This document shows positions 38,601 through 44,652 of a stretch of DNA of 64,000 bases, piece after piece. The notes under the pieces are model-generated. The model worked only from the letters and a program-made list of their open reading frames with translations. It was not told the origin of the DNA and made no database searches. A program made the translations under genes and the position numbers. Position 1 is the first letter of the stretch, and every line of letters starts with the position of its first letter. This DNA comes from Siphonodentalium dalli (Eukaryota > Mollusca > Scaphopoda > Gadilida > Siphonodentaliidae): positions 84,108,324 to 84,172,323 of the forward strand of contig CP136061.1 of assembly GCA_032622095.1 (NCBI GenBank). Reading direction: 5' to 3'.

Positions 38601-40308
38601 CCACCTGAGAGTATGCATTTTATCTTCAGCAAATTACTGAAATTAGGGGATATAGAAACTACCCAGAAGGGAAAAGGTAACTAAAAACAATGTTAATTTG
38701 AGACTAGATACTTCCCAGAAGATGAGGCTTTAGCAGAATGAGGTCCCCAGAGGGTGAATTTTGTGTTGCTAGCCTGCTGTGCGGGATAGCATCACTAAAT
38801 TCACCCTTTGGGGACCTCATTCTGCAAATGACAGATGCTATTTTCAGGCTTGTTGGTATTAGACGGAGAGTAAGAGAGAATTAGATAGTAATGTTTCAGA
38901 TAGACGGAGAGTAAGAGAGAATTAGATAGTAATGTTTCAGATAGAAGAGAATTTGAAGATATGTGGATAATCTGATATAGACAGATTTAGGAGAGCTGAC
39001 CTATAGCCCCTGAGTCGACGATAACACTTTACAAAGAATTCAAATTTGAATGCAGGTGTTTTATCTTTTGATTTGATTTGGTTATTATGCGCGGGTGTGG
39101 TTATAATGAGCGATTCTTCATGGCTATTATTAATTGAATCGCTTGGTGCTTAAAATAAATTTTTATACTTTGAAAATGGTTATATTATCGTCAGGTGAGA
39201 GTTCAGTGGACCCACGGAGTATATTAAATGGAGAATAATCTTGCTCAAAGTAGTTATTTTTATGAATATTAATTCATATTAACAACGCACACCGTCATTC
39301 TTATATATTAATTAAATGCAATAACGCTAGATGGCAATATCATTTGCATTAGTTTATCGCCGATTGTTTTCTATGAAGTAGAATGGTCGATTTCTTTGAA
39401 AATTTCAGTGATGCTACATTCCACAGGTTGTCATAGAGCCTGTAAACTAACTTATAAGTTTTATCACACTCGAGCAAGTCCCTAATATGTCTTTAATTTG
39501 ATTCTTGCAGAGCGTCTATGTGATGCCAAGTTCAAGTGCTAGATGTGCACAGCTTCCAAGGGCTATCGATAAAGTTCCATTCTATCTCGGACTGAAAACA
39601 CTCAGGGCCCATTTACGGGGTGAACTTCCTAATATGGAAGAGTCGGAGGTGACTTTTCCCGATATCGAACTGAAGAATGCCAAAAAGGAACCTGTTGAGG
39701 TTCCAGATCTCAAACCCGACATCAAAAACGAAACTCTGGAAAATGACTCTAAAAGCAAGGGAAATAATCGGAACAAGAATGGTGTATCTAGTCACAGCTC
39801 AAGACATTCGCCTGTTACCTCAGCAGCTCAACCGAGTCAGTTCACTCAGCACAACCCCTACTCAACCATGCAGGATTTCACCACCCTCATGTCTAGTCAA
39901 CCAGTGTTCACTAATCCTCCGTATCTACCCGTCAAGCAAGAGCGAGACGCCGATAGTAACTGCATGCAGAATTACTACGGCAACGGAGTACCTGCTCCGT
40001 CAACGACGACGGCGCAACCATTCATGCCAAATTACGCTGTTACGTGTGGCCATTATACAGTGCCCATGCAGCCCTACCCACAATACTCGGCGGCTAGTTT
40101 CAATGGATCCATGCTTCCGATGGCGAATCCGGAATACTCGCATAATTACTGGTCTCCTCACTCTTCCACGCAGTCTTCAATGCAATCAAACTTTGTTGAG
40201 AACTGCTTCAACAACAACAGCCAGGACTCGAGCAACAGCGGTGACAATCTGTTACTCGATAATCATGTCCGGATTAAATCGGAGCCTCTTGACTTCGACC
40301 AGTTATAA
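14581..40308 (+). CDS. TDG: Thymine DNA glycosylase (G/T mismatch-specific), eight coding exons, 500 aa
   Basis: The enzyme removes thymine or uracil opposite guanine, and in vertebrates also 5-formyl- and 5-carboxylcytosine, in base excision repair and active DNA demethylation in the nucleus. Joined coding exons: 14581-14609, 17246-17377, 19650-19830, 19975-20044, 33000-33132, 34307-34389, 36454-36530, 39511-40308. All introns are GT/AG, phases agree, and the sum is 1503 nt including TAA. Domains: disordered Lys-rich N-tail (1-85); KIDRFNG (85-91), which starts the core; GINPG with catalytic Asn118 (human Asn140); HHY at 128-130 (human 150-152); PGNHFW at 133-138; GFTN/RTT at 165-174 (human Asn191/Thr197 area); [17 protein letters not shown] at 240-249 with Arg246 (human Arg275). 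A Ser/Gln/Asn-rich C-tail follows (about 300-500). Human TDG is 410 aa, so the tail is long. The start is chosen for its strong AACATGG context, an upstream in-frame stop, and an N-terminus resembling MEAENAGSY. Residue equivalences come from memory of the human protein. Family assignment is very secure; expression was not tested. Confidence 0.96.
14841..15927. mobile_element. hAT-type element in TDG intron 1 (1087 bp)
   Basis: The ends TAGGGCTGGGCGGTATTTCA and ATACCGCCCAACCCTA are inverted, flanked by CATTGGGG at 14833-14840 and 15928-15935. TAGGGCTGGGC ends with 8-bp duplications are classic for hAT. Interior ORFs (up to ~97 codons) show no transposase motif, so it is probably non-autonomous. 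Confidence 0.9.
15955..17140. repeat. Diverged ~170-bp tandem array in TDG intron 1
   Basis: About seven units run 'ttggcacaccctacaga..acatccctcatctgatc', 'aaacttcatatggatctt', 'gggtgacc..agatgggagcc' and 'catggc(c/t)gccagcagccat'. The same family occurs at 14010-14360, 59285-59870 and 60850-60940. Confidence 0.85.
17246..17377 (+). CDS. TDG: TDG coding exon 2 (residues 10-54), two SUMO consensus sites
   Basis: The acceptor is a T-rich tract ending TTTTTTTCAG at 17245, and the donor GTAAAG starts at 17378. The exon encodes a disordered stretch with two psi-K-x-E sites, AIKSEP (Lys31) and HIKSEP (Lys46), and ends in EPPEPK plus two bases of Arg54. The last ~30 nt of this exon and its donor are the template for the tandem array that fills the start of intron 2. 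Confidence 0.9.
17361..18130. repeat. Array in intron 2 made from the end of TDG exon 2 and its donor
   Basis: Each unit joins a copy of the last ~30 nt of exon 2 (GAGCCAC..GAACCTAAAAG), its GTAAG donor, GTTACCCTTGTC.., and CTCCCATCAGTAAG. The first three units are 85-92 bp and diverged. The next four (AGGTAAGAAAG at 17671, 17761, 17851, 17941 and 18031) have an exact 90-bp period. A final diverged unit ends near 18125 (GAGCCACCTGGACCTAG, donor GTGAGG). Confidence 0.92.
17443..17490 (+). other. TDG: Candidate 48-nt in-frame mini-exon inside the intron 2 array
   Basis: It is bounded by CTCCCATCAG (acceptor-like, weak polypyrimidine) and GTAAGG (donor). Inserted between exons 2 and 3 it keeps frame and has no stop, giving [16 protein letters not shown], with another SUMO consensus VKTE. 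Corresponding segments of later units are 49, 47 and 43 nt and hit stops. No expression evidence is available. Confidence 0.35.
18131..18537. other. No gene recognised
   Basis: A 110-codon + strand ORF (18184-18516) has no recognised domain, lies inside intron 2, and has unremarkable codon use. I do not call it a gene. Confidence 0.3.
18538..19075. mobile_element. One-ended copy of the AGTCCAAGTCTTCTCGTACT element
   Basis: This segment matches 60290-60812 closely, in the same orientation, and ends in TTTAGTACGAGAAGACTTGG. The other terminal repeat is missing, so it is a truncated copy. Confidence 0.8.
19650..19830 (+). CDS. TDG: TDG coding exon 3 (residues 54-114), Lys-rich tail and core entry
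   Basis: The acceptor TATTTACAG ends at 19649 and the donor GTAAGTT starts at 19831. The exon encodes a basic stretch ([13 protein letters not shown]) containing VKKE at Lys66, then [12 protein letters not shown] and IDRFNG, matching the vertebrate ITDTFKVKRKVDRFNG region that opens the catalytic domain. It ends in NLDIII, the first core beta strand, in phase 0. The basic tail in mammals binds DNA non-specifically and contributes to G/T processing; the same role is inferred here. Confidence 0.95.
19975..20044 (+). CDS. TDG: TDG coding exon 4 (residues 115-138), catalytic motif
   Basis: The 70-nt exon lies behind a 144-nt intron, with a TTTTTCAG acceptor and a GTGAGT donor at 20045. It encodes [19 protein letters not shown] and GNHF, then the first base of Trp138. 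It carries the catalytic Asn118 in GINPG and the HHY and PGNHFW residues that line the base pocket. Every key residue of the family is present, so the enzyme should be active. Confidence 0.97.
20106..21328. mobile_element. TTAA-flanked element with TATATATGCGAG palindrome, carrying a hAT insertion
   Basis: TTAA at 20102-20105 and 21329-21332 flanks CCCTTTACC and GGTAAAGGG ends, as in piggyBac-type elements. Just inside is the hairpin CCAATGCATTCTCTTATATA ... with CTATGG/CCATAG at its turn, a module found at least seven times in the window. Its right half is interrupted by a hAT element. Confidence 0.82.
20272..21143. mobile_element. hAT-type element nested in the TTAA element (872 bp)
   Basis: The ends CAGGGACCAGCC and GGCTGGTCCCTG are flanked by CGAGGCGA at 20264-20271 and 21144-21151. 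Subterminal TTCGCCCT / AAGGCGAAG repeats occur at both ends. No transposase is visible. It splits a hairpin module of the older element, so it is the younger insertion. Confidence 0.92.
21340..25090. other. Large part of TDG intron 4 with no recognised gene
   Basis: It contains a short run of TCGTAGC / GCTACGA inverted pieces near 21845-21935. Near 22700-22775 is a segment ('ctcgttagcggaaac', 'aggcctta') related to 30400-30450. A hairpin lies at 23318-23420. A piece at 24570-24930 shares 'acgggcggcgtt' and 'tacaccatcgtacg' with 10690-10850. No coding evidence. Confidence 0.4.
23318..23420. repeat. Hairpin palindrome
   Basis: GATATTCCCCGAGCTGTCGG pairs imperfectly with CCGACAGTGAGGGGAATATC, and AAATAATTCACC pairs with GGTGATTATTT, around GAGGCGAAGCC. 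Confidence 0.7.
25095..26200. repeat. Two copies of the 'agtttgccctaacatcatcag' repeat, one holding a LINE tail
   Basis: Copies begin near 25100 and 25970, with a third at 54690-54780. Each has 'gcaggacccaaccgcatcatagcagat' text (spread over positions) and 'ggaccacttgacc'. The second is split at 26029-26113 by ATAGGATAGGATAGGATAAT and AT-rich text, which looks like the reversed 3' tail of a LINE. Confidence 0.65.
25306..25480 (-). pseudogene. LINE reverse transcriptase fragment
   Basis: The minus-strand frame gives [20 protein letters not shown], then [20 protein letters not shown] and [12 protein letters not shown]. This is the thumb-side segment of non-LTR RTs (W-x-L-x-V-N-x-x-K-T-K ... 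F-x-Y-L-G). Only ~55 codons survive, bounded by a poly-C run at 25303-25312. Dead fragment in TDG intron 4. Confidence 0.82.
26744..27194. mobile_element. Full long-form foldback element, GAATGAGGTCCCCAGAG family
   Basis: The terminal repeats AAGTCTGAGTTTAGTGTGC and complement are followed by the GAATGAGGTCC hairpins at each end. The interior is shared with 760-990 and 41440-41640. This is the cleanest complete copy (451 bp). Confidence 0.85.
27600..28870. other. No gene recognised; arm of a possible larger element
   Basis: The segment 27690-27775 has 'aggccaaaacaaaaattatgc' and 'gtgtttcccgtaac', whose complement occurs at 30400-30450, so the LINE tail and satellites between may sit inside a larger inverted-repeat unit. 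No coding evidence. Confidence 0.35.
28874..29050. repeat. Minisatellite, ~19-20-bp unit
   Basis: About nine units of TTCATGGGGTGTTAGGTCCA or ACTCATGGGGTGTAAGGTCC. Confidence 0.9.
29140..29490. repeat. C-rich degenerate repeat
   Basis: Imperfect units contain CATCTCTCCCCCGTGCCCCC, TACAACAACTCAT, AATAAATTACT and GTTAACTGTC. The ORFs that cross it (runs of Pro/Thr/Leu) are repeat artefacts. Confidence 0.8.
29490..30370 (+). pseudogene. 3' end of a LINE (ORF2 C-terminus and 3' UTR)
   Basis: After the repeat, the frame reads [20 protein letters not shown], then IWNGLE (the usual SFLP..I..WN-L box), later [37 protein letters not shown] (the CxCG..E...H..F.C zinc-like tail), and stops at 30023. 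The 3' UTR runs to AATAAAATAAACAACG near 30345. RT and endonuclease are missing. The surviving ~175 codons are open, suggesting a fairly recent truncated insertion. Confidence 0.85.
30889..32990. repeat. 23-bp array 'attgtggcctaacctatttat' ending at the exon 5 acceptor
   Basis: About five units (30889-30996) and about 25 more (32403-32990) have been split by an inserted element. The unit reads GTGGCCTAACCTATTTATAA with variants (GACC, GTTAATT). The last CTAAC lies 37 nt before the AG of exon 5. Confidence 0.92.
30998..32402. mobile_element. TA-flanked inverted-repeat element inside the 23-bp array (1405 bp)
   Basis: The ends CCGTACTGACCCG and CGGGTCAGTACGG are bordered by TA. Further inside, GTGGGCTTAAAC(C/A)CG repeats occur near both ends. 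ORFs within (86, 95 and 68 codons) show no transposase features. Confidence 0.85.
33000..33132 (+). CDS. TDG: TDG coding exon 5 (residues 138-182)
   Basis: The acceptor is TTTTTTTCCAG ending at 32999 and the donor GTATGAT starts at 33133. The exon encodes [12 protein letters not shown], a variable loop ([12 protein letters not shown]), then [19 protein letters not shown]. Asn168 and Thr174 match human Asn191 and Thr197, which contact the flipped base. The intron before it is 12.95 kb, and its last ~590 bp are a 23-bp tandem array that reaches the polypyrimidine tract. Confidence 0.96.
33220..33600. mobile_element. Partial elements in TDG intron 5
   Basis: 33220-33375 matches one arm of the element at 49260-49795 ('gaagacccctgtctggaaatg', 'cttctatcgattaatatt'). 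33400-33600 is a reversed, partial GAATGAGGTCC foldback element with a terminal hairpin around 33545. Confidence 0.7.
34307..34389 (+). CDS. TDG: TDG coding exon 6 (residues 182-210)
   Basis: The acceptor is CATTGCAG ending at 34306 and the donor GTGAGAAAA starts at 34390. The exon encodes [20 protein letters not shown] and IAVFNGK, corresponding to human EFREGGRILVQKLQKYQPR and IAVFNGK. The last ~50 nt are repeated about ten times in the following intron. The donor itself lies at the boundary between the exon copy and the first intronic copy. Confidence 0.95.
34390..34995. repeat. Array in intron 6 made from the end of TDG exon 6 and its donor
   Basis: About ten units follow the exon, each a copy of exon positions ~34341-34389. 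They read GAGAAAATAGCTAAATATAA, (C/A)CAAAGAT(A/C), TTCAATGGGAAAGG. Translation of several gives [16 protein letters not shown] variants. Some units have an internal extra ATAGCTAAATATAAA. Several units keep AAAGGTGAG, a copy of the functional donor. Confidence 0.93.
34996..36453. other. Rest of TDG intron 6
   Basis: It contains a direct duplication (about 35055-35115 and 35170-35245, 'atggataagcacct', 'actaatatgggttcatcc' type), a GGGAGCAATTGCTCCCG palindrome near 35404, and a BED-finger fragment on the minus strand. Confidence 0.5.
35713..35922 (-). pseudogene. BED-type zinc finger fragment, hAT transposase-like
   Basis: A 69-codon minus-strand ORF has [19 protein letters not shown] and [18 protein letters not shown]. 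The aromatic W/F-x-x-F start, then C-x2-C, is that of BED fingers at the N-terminus of hAT transposases and ZBED proteins. The distal His pair and the whole catalytic part are absent. A decayed fragment or lone exon; moderate certainty. Confidence 0.5.
36454..36530 (+). CDS. TDG: TDG coding exon 7 (residues 210-235)
   Basis: The acceptor TGTTTTCAG ends at 36453 and the donor GTGAGTT starts at 36531. The exon encodes [20 protein letters not shown], then LEGTKT, ending in phase 0. It matches human IYEIFS...FGLQP. The loop between IYEIFS and FGRQP is shorter than in vertebrates. Confidence 0.94.
36605..37300. mobile_element. Inverted-repeat cluster with two TATATATGCGAG hairpins
   Basis: A 39-bp direct repeat (TGTGCATCCGTTTCGTGAGT) is at 36603-36680. 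GAGCCCCAGACAAAC and GTGGGGCTCCCTGCAGGG text at about 36758-36835 recurs inverted at 37070-37150. Two perfect ~67-nt palindromes (36907-36973, 37216-37282) of the CCAATGCATTCTCTTATATA type sit beside each other. A third pair lies at 61470-61780. Confidence 0.75.
37385..38855. mobile_element. Foldback GAATGAGGTCC element split by another insertion
   Basis: Left hairpin end at 37400-37490, right hairpin end at 38730-38830. Between them lies an insertion with ends ACTCTCAGGTG (about 37560) and CACCTGAGAGT (to about 38609). The inner element contains AATAATAGTGCTGG / AATAAACGTGATGG subrepeats and a C15-type run near 38070. No transposase was recognised. Confidence 0.72.
38865..38950. repeat. 46-bp direct duplication
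   Basis: AGACGGAGAGTAAGAGAGAA and the following ATTAGATAGTAATGTTTCAG occur twice in tandem. Confidence 0.85.
39511..40308 (+). CDS. TDG: TDG coding exon 8 (residues 236-500), DNA-insertion loop and long C-tail
   Basis: The acceptor ATTCTTGCAG ends at 39510. The exon opens with [18 protein letters not shown], the family's second conserved motif; Arg246 corresponds to the human Arg275 that fills the gap left by the flipped base. The core ends near residue 275. The tail holds EVTFPDIEL, which resembles a SUMO-interacting stretch, three psi-K-x-E sites (IKNE Lys307, VKQE Lys377, IKSE Lys491), and a Ser/Gln/Asn/Tyr/Pro-rich disordered middle. It ends EPLDFDQL and TAA. Human TDG's tail is much shorter and has one main SUMO site. 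Confidence 0.95.
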   Translation, partial: SVYVMPSSSARCAQLPRAIDKVPFYLGLKTLRAHLRGELPNMEESEVTFPDIELKNAKKEPVEVPDLKPDIKNETLENDSKSKGNNRNKNGVSSHSSRHSPVTSAAQPSQFTQHNPYSTMQDFTTLMSSQPVFTNPPYLPVKQERDADSNCMQNYYGNGVPAPSTTTAQPFMPNYAVTCGHYTVPMQPYPQYSAASFNGSMLPMANPEYSHNYWSPHSSTQSSMQSNFVENCFNNNSQDSSNSGDNLLLDNHVRIKSEPLDFDQL

Positions 40309-40795
40309 TGTATTCTTACTGAGAAGGCCGACAAGATCGGCCAGTATAATCCATGTGCATTGTTAACATCGAGTCCTGAAATCATGTCCGGATTAAAACG
40401 GAGCCTCTCGACTTCAACCAGTTATCGTGTATTCTTACTGAGAGAAGATCGGCCAGATAATATATGTGCAGTGTTGACATCGTGTCTTGAAATCATGTCT
40501 GGATTAAAATTGGAGCCTCTCGACTTCATCTAGATATAGTGTATTCTTACTGAGAGAAGATCGGCCAGATAATCTATGTGAAGACATCGTGTCTTGAAAT
40601 CATGTCTGGATTAAAATCGGAGCCTCTCGACTTAAACCAGTTATCGTGTATTCTTACTGAGAAAACTGAAATGATTGGCCAGATAATCCAATTGCAGTGT
40701 TGACATCGTATCTTGAAATCATGTCCGGATTTAAATCGGAGCCTCTCGACTTCAACCAGTTATCGTGTATTCTCATTCAGAAGACCTGACCAGCC
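40309..40795 (+). repeat. TDG 3' UTR array: four copies of the last coding segment
   Basis: The final ~45 coding nt plus ~65 nt of 3' UTR are repeated. Units begin with AATCATGTC at 40261 (coding), 40380, 40491, 40598 and 40717, a period of 107-119 bp. Copy 1 still reads RIKTEPLDFNQL in its own frame. Copies 2 and 3 have one extra base and copy 4 has ATTTAAA. All lie beyond the stop. The repeated GGATTAAA places ATTAAA, a common polyadenylation hexamer variant, in copies 1-3. Confidence 0.9.
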
Positions 40796-41322
40796 CAGTT
40801 GGTTAGTGTCGGGCTGCTAAAATGGTAAAAAGAAATTCTGTTGGGGTATTGTTTTCTAAATTGTTTTCGAATGCCTTTTGTCCCTTTAATGTTATAGACA
40901 GAAATAGTCGTCCATGTATACAAATCATTGTTTTAAAAGGTGAAAATTTTACTGACCATGTACGTGTAGTTTGCACTGTTCTTTTTTATGAGTTTTAATG
41001 GCCAGTTTTTTTTTTTTAAAGGAAACTGGACGTATTATGTTATTGCTCTGAAAGTCTGTCCGTTCCATTTTGGTTTCCGGATGATAATTTTAGATCATCT
41101 GAATGGAATGTAGTTTGGTGTGTGAGTTTCCTAGCCCAAACTACAGGTCAAGTTCGAATTTGGGTTCCGCCTGCCAATTTTCACCAGAGTTATGTCCCTT
41201 TGTTGGAATTACCATGGGCATATTTTGCCACACCCTAGCGATGCTCTTATGAGTTTCTGATGGCCAACACTGAGGTTGTGTGAATTTAAGATTTAATTAC
41301 ATGTAGCACCAGGTGTTCGATC
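40796..41322 (+). other. Possible distal TDG 3' UTR and a gagttatgtccc-type repeat
   Basis: From 40796 to about 41020 the sequence is unique and AT-rich and may be 3' UTR; I saw no AATAAA there. From about 41070 to 41220 it turns into the dispersed repeat with 'gtttccggatgataa', 'caagttcgaatttgggttcc' and 'gagttatgtccctt', also found at 5725-6800. The polyadenylation site is not determined. Confidence 0.4.
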
Positions 41323-41710
41323 AAGTCTGAGTTTAGTGTGTGTCATTTGCAGAATGAGGTCCCCAGAGGGTGAATTTAATGAAGCTATCCTGCATAGAGT
41401 CACCCAATTCACCCTCTGGAGACATCATTCAGCATGGCCTCATCTGCTATGGGAGACATAGACTCAAAATTGATGTTCCCAAATGGTGAATGTTGTGATG
41501 TACACCCATTGGGAACCTCAATTATGCAATGTATCGTCTGCTAATTTGAGGATATACATGTAGAGAAACTAAATATAATCTATGTGAAGAAATTTCTATA
41601 GAAATTTGGTATAAATAACGAAACTTTCCAGAGATGAGGCTGTGCGGTATAGTCACTAAATTCACCCTCTGGGGACCTCATTCTGCAAATGACACACTAA
41701 GCTCATGCTT
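41323..41710. mobile_element. Foldback element, GAATGAGGTCCCCAGAG family
   Basis: AAGTCTGAGTTTAGTGTG at the left and its counterpart ending CATGCTT at 41710. The interior is shared with 760-990 and 26880-27070. Confidence 0.8.
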
Positions 41711-41792
41711 GTTTTCGATGTCTTAAAATTGTACTAGTCGGCAGAAGTGTGGGCTAGCTTTTCATGTTCTAGACATGATTGGTGTCAATTAA

Positions 41793-42227
41793 CCCTTTGA
41801 GTGCCAGGGGCCGATCTCATCGGCCCGAATTTACGGTCTGTAAAATTGGCCCTAAAAAAAAAAAAAAAAAAAAAAAATTGGTTTTGGGTATGCTTAAGCA
41901 TGCTATAGCGAATTTAAAAACATACTGGATAAAACCTTAGGGGCATGTTATAACTCAAAACTATCACCAAGTATTCATAGTAATAATTTTGATGTCCATG
42001 AAAAAATGTAAGATTCCCTGGCACTAAACCTACAAAATAAGTCTGTTAAAGAATATAAGAAATAATCATTAAAATTGTAAAAAATAATAACAAGTGATGA
42101 AAAAATGTTAGGCCAATGCATTCTCTTATATATGCGAGGCGACCTATGGCCGACTCGCATATATAAGAGAATGCATTGGCACAGGGTATATGGGTTGATA
42201 CCAAAATCGGACCTGGCACTCAAAGGG
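41793..42227. mobile_element. TTAA-flanked CCCTTTGAGTGCCAGG element
   Basis: TTAA at 41789-41792 and 42228-42231, ends CCCTTTGAGTGCCAGG and CCTGGCACTCAAAGGG. It carries an A20+ run near 41848 and one TATATATGCGAG hairpin (42114-42180). piggyBac-type termini; non-coding. Confidence 0.85.
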
Positions 42228-43333
42228 TTAATAGACTAATAATCAATTTATCAGTCAGTAAATGTTCTAATTGTTACAAACTAGGGGGTATGACTGTTTC
42301 TGATTGTAGATGATTTACTTTACAAAGAGGCCCTGCATGCACATGATCCAAGTCTGCATATAGTGTGTCTTGACATCTGCAGAAGGAGGTCCACAGAGGG
42401 AGAATTTACTGATGCTACCGTGCACAGTGGGCTAGCATCACCAAATTCACCCTCTGGGAACCTAATTCTGCTTAGGCCTCAACTGCTATGGGAGACCTAC
42501 ACACCTTCTCAAAGTGCACATTTATTTACATTATTCTCCAAAATTCGTTATCATTTCTGCTGACAAGTACATCATGAAATATCAGCAATTCATATCATCA
42601 TAAGTCTACACATAATGGCTTACCCATTTGATTTCAAACGTCGATGCCGGACAAAATATATACGGTAATTCAATGTCCCGCTAAAAAAAACACAAACACA
42701 CCACCACTACCAGATAACTTTTCTGTAACTCCACCCACATTTGAAAATTGATCTTCTAATTGGTCAGATTCACACCCTGAACGGAGACTGACATACTGCT
42801 GCGGAGAAACGACAAACATCATGCTTTCACTGCACGTTTTAAATCTATTATAGTTGACGAAGTTAACCGACTACGAAACCAGAATGATAGTTAATAGTGG
42901 TTTATTTACTGTTGATAAGCCTATTAGATATATTCTTTGTTCCGTTTGCAACGACATGTACATACATGTATGTTTACTCTCCAGCAGCCAGCATTTCTAT
43001 AGCGGACATATACAGTATGGCAATACTTTCGTGCGTAGTGTTTTACTCCATATACATTGGGAAACACGACCGCTCCATGCGATACACTATTACAATGACG
43101 TATACAATGTATACATGTATGACAAACAAAGTCTAACACGAGTCAAAAGCTGCAAATCAACTGCCTTTTTTGGAACGAATGCGTAGATATGTGATTTTCG
43201 GTGAGTGGTGAAATTACACTAAATTAATCATACATGTAGGTCATCGTAAATAAATCCAAAAAAATTGAACAGTATAAAACTAAATAACGTGACTCATCGT
43301 CTGTTTACTTTTCGGCGCGGTGATTGTAATCTC

Positions 43334-43540
43334 CAACGTGTGTGTGTTGATCCTTAACGCAACGCGTTTAAAGTAAAAGCGGTCTGCGTTACACTTCAAC
43401 GCAGTCTGCGTTAAACTACAACGCGGTCCGTTGATTTCCAACGCGGTCGTAACGTATCACCACCGCGTTATCAACGCAAATACCGCGTTGCGTTGGCGTT
43501 ACGACCGCGTTACAACCACGTTGATGACCGCGTTAAAAGG
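43334..43540. repeat. AACGCGGT-rich degenerate repeat block
   Basis: About a dozen AACGC(G/A)G(T/A) or complementary ACCGCGTT motifs lie in ~200 bp (e.g. CAACGCGGTC, ACCGCGTTAT, GACCGCGTTA), in an otherwise CpG-poor area. A related but weaker block of ACCGCAGT/AACGCAGT motifs lies at 8405-8560. Confidence 0.7.
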
Positions 43541-43607
43541 GCCACTTATTTTGAGAAGGTCTGTAGGATGAGATTGAATTTCCCCAGTTGAAGTTGGTGA
43601 TGTTCAC

Positions 43608-44652
43608 CAGGCTTTCCGCCAGATTTTGGGGAACGGGTCCTGTATCCGCCGAGGGGGAAATGCAGTCAATGTTTTCAATGTCGTGGAAACACTAGTGGAC
43701 CTACATTTATTGTATCGGCCAATAGAAGAATCAGAGAGTAGATTTGCTAATCGTTTTGCATCCATTTTCTACCCAAGTCACTATGCTACCAACCGCAATA
43801 ACTTTAAAACCTAGAAAATTTATTAGATAAAAATTAATTGCCAGGTTTATGTCACCGGTAGTGAAGGCCTTGCGTTGTTCCCAGTATACGGAAACGCGCC
43901 CGTTGAAGTTAATCGACTCACTATTCAAGACTCGGCAGATACATGTACCGTAGTTCGGATGCATAACGTGCCAGAATATAATACTCAGCAGATACATGTA
44001 GATGATTAGCAGGTTGGAAGCAATGAAGGAATAGAATAAAGGCACAATGTTTTAGTTCTAAATATCAAGCTAAATTATAATAAACATAGATAAGATGCTT
44101 TGAAAAAAATGGAGTGATATATATATTTTACGACATGAAGATAGAATCAGTGGGTATGATTAAATTATCGGTAGTCATTTTTCGTAACCTAACTGCAGCA
44201 ACGTAACCAGCGGACACCAAAGCATGTGTTCTAGCGATGTCGGGTTTGATCACTTCCTCAGTTCATCGAACTGTGTCTGCAGGTTGGAGCTAGCGTGCAA
44301 CATGCAGAGCCATGTGTGCTCGTTCAGAATCCGGAGCATTTCAGTAAAAACTAAATAAAGTGTACTCTATATTCTAAATGGAACACATCGACCCTGCACG
44401 TTGAATGTTAGCTCCGGCCTACAGACATACTGACATCCAACTTTTAGTGTTCGATCTGTCCGAGTGTGTATTCTCGCTAGAATTTCAAATAAAGTTGACA
44501 ACTATTTAAATTTATTAGCACTGTCCCAACAAAATTGAGAAGTAAACATCTTTTATATATGGAATATGTCCTGTGGTATGACATAAGGGGAAAAATTGGC
44601 TGGGGGGATGGGACCCTTAAAGGGACTCCCTGCCCTACTAGCGGAAAGCCTG
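43608..44652. mobile_element. hAT-like inverted-repeat element (1045 bp)
   Basis: The ends CAGGCTTTCCGC(C)AG and CT(A)GCGGAAAGCCTG are flanked by TGTTCAC at 43601-43607 and 44653-44659. The 7-bp identity may be an 8-bp duplication with one change. No transposase was seen. Confidence 0.75.
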
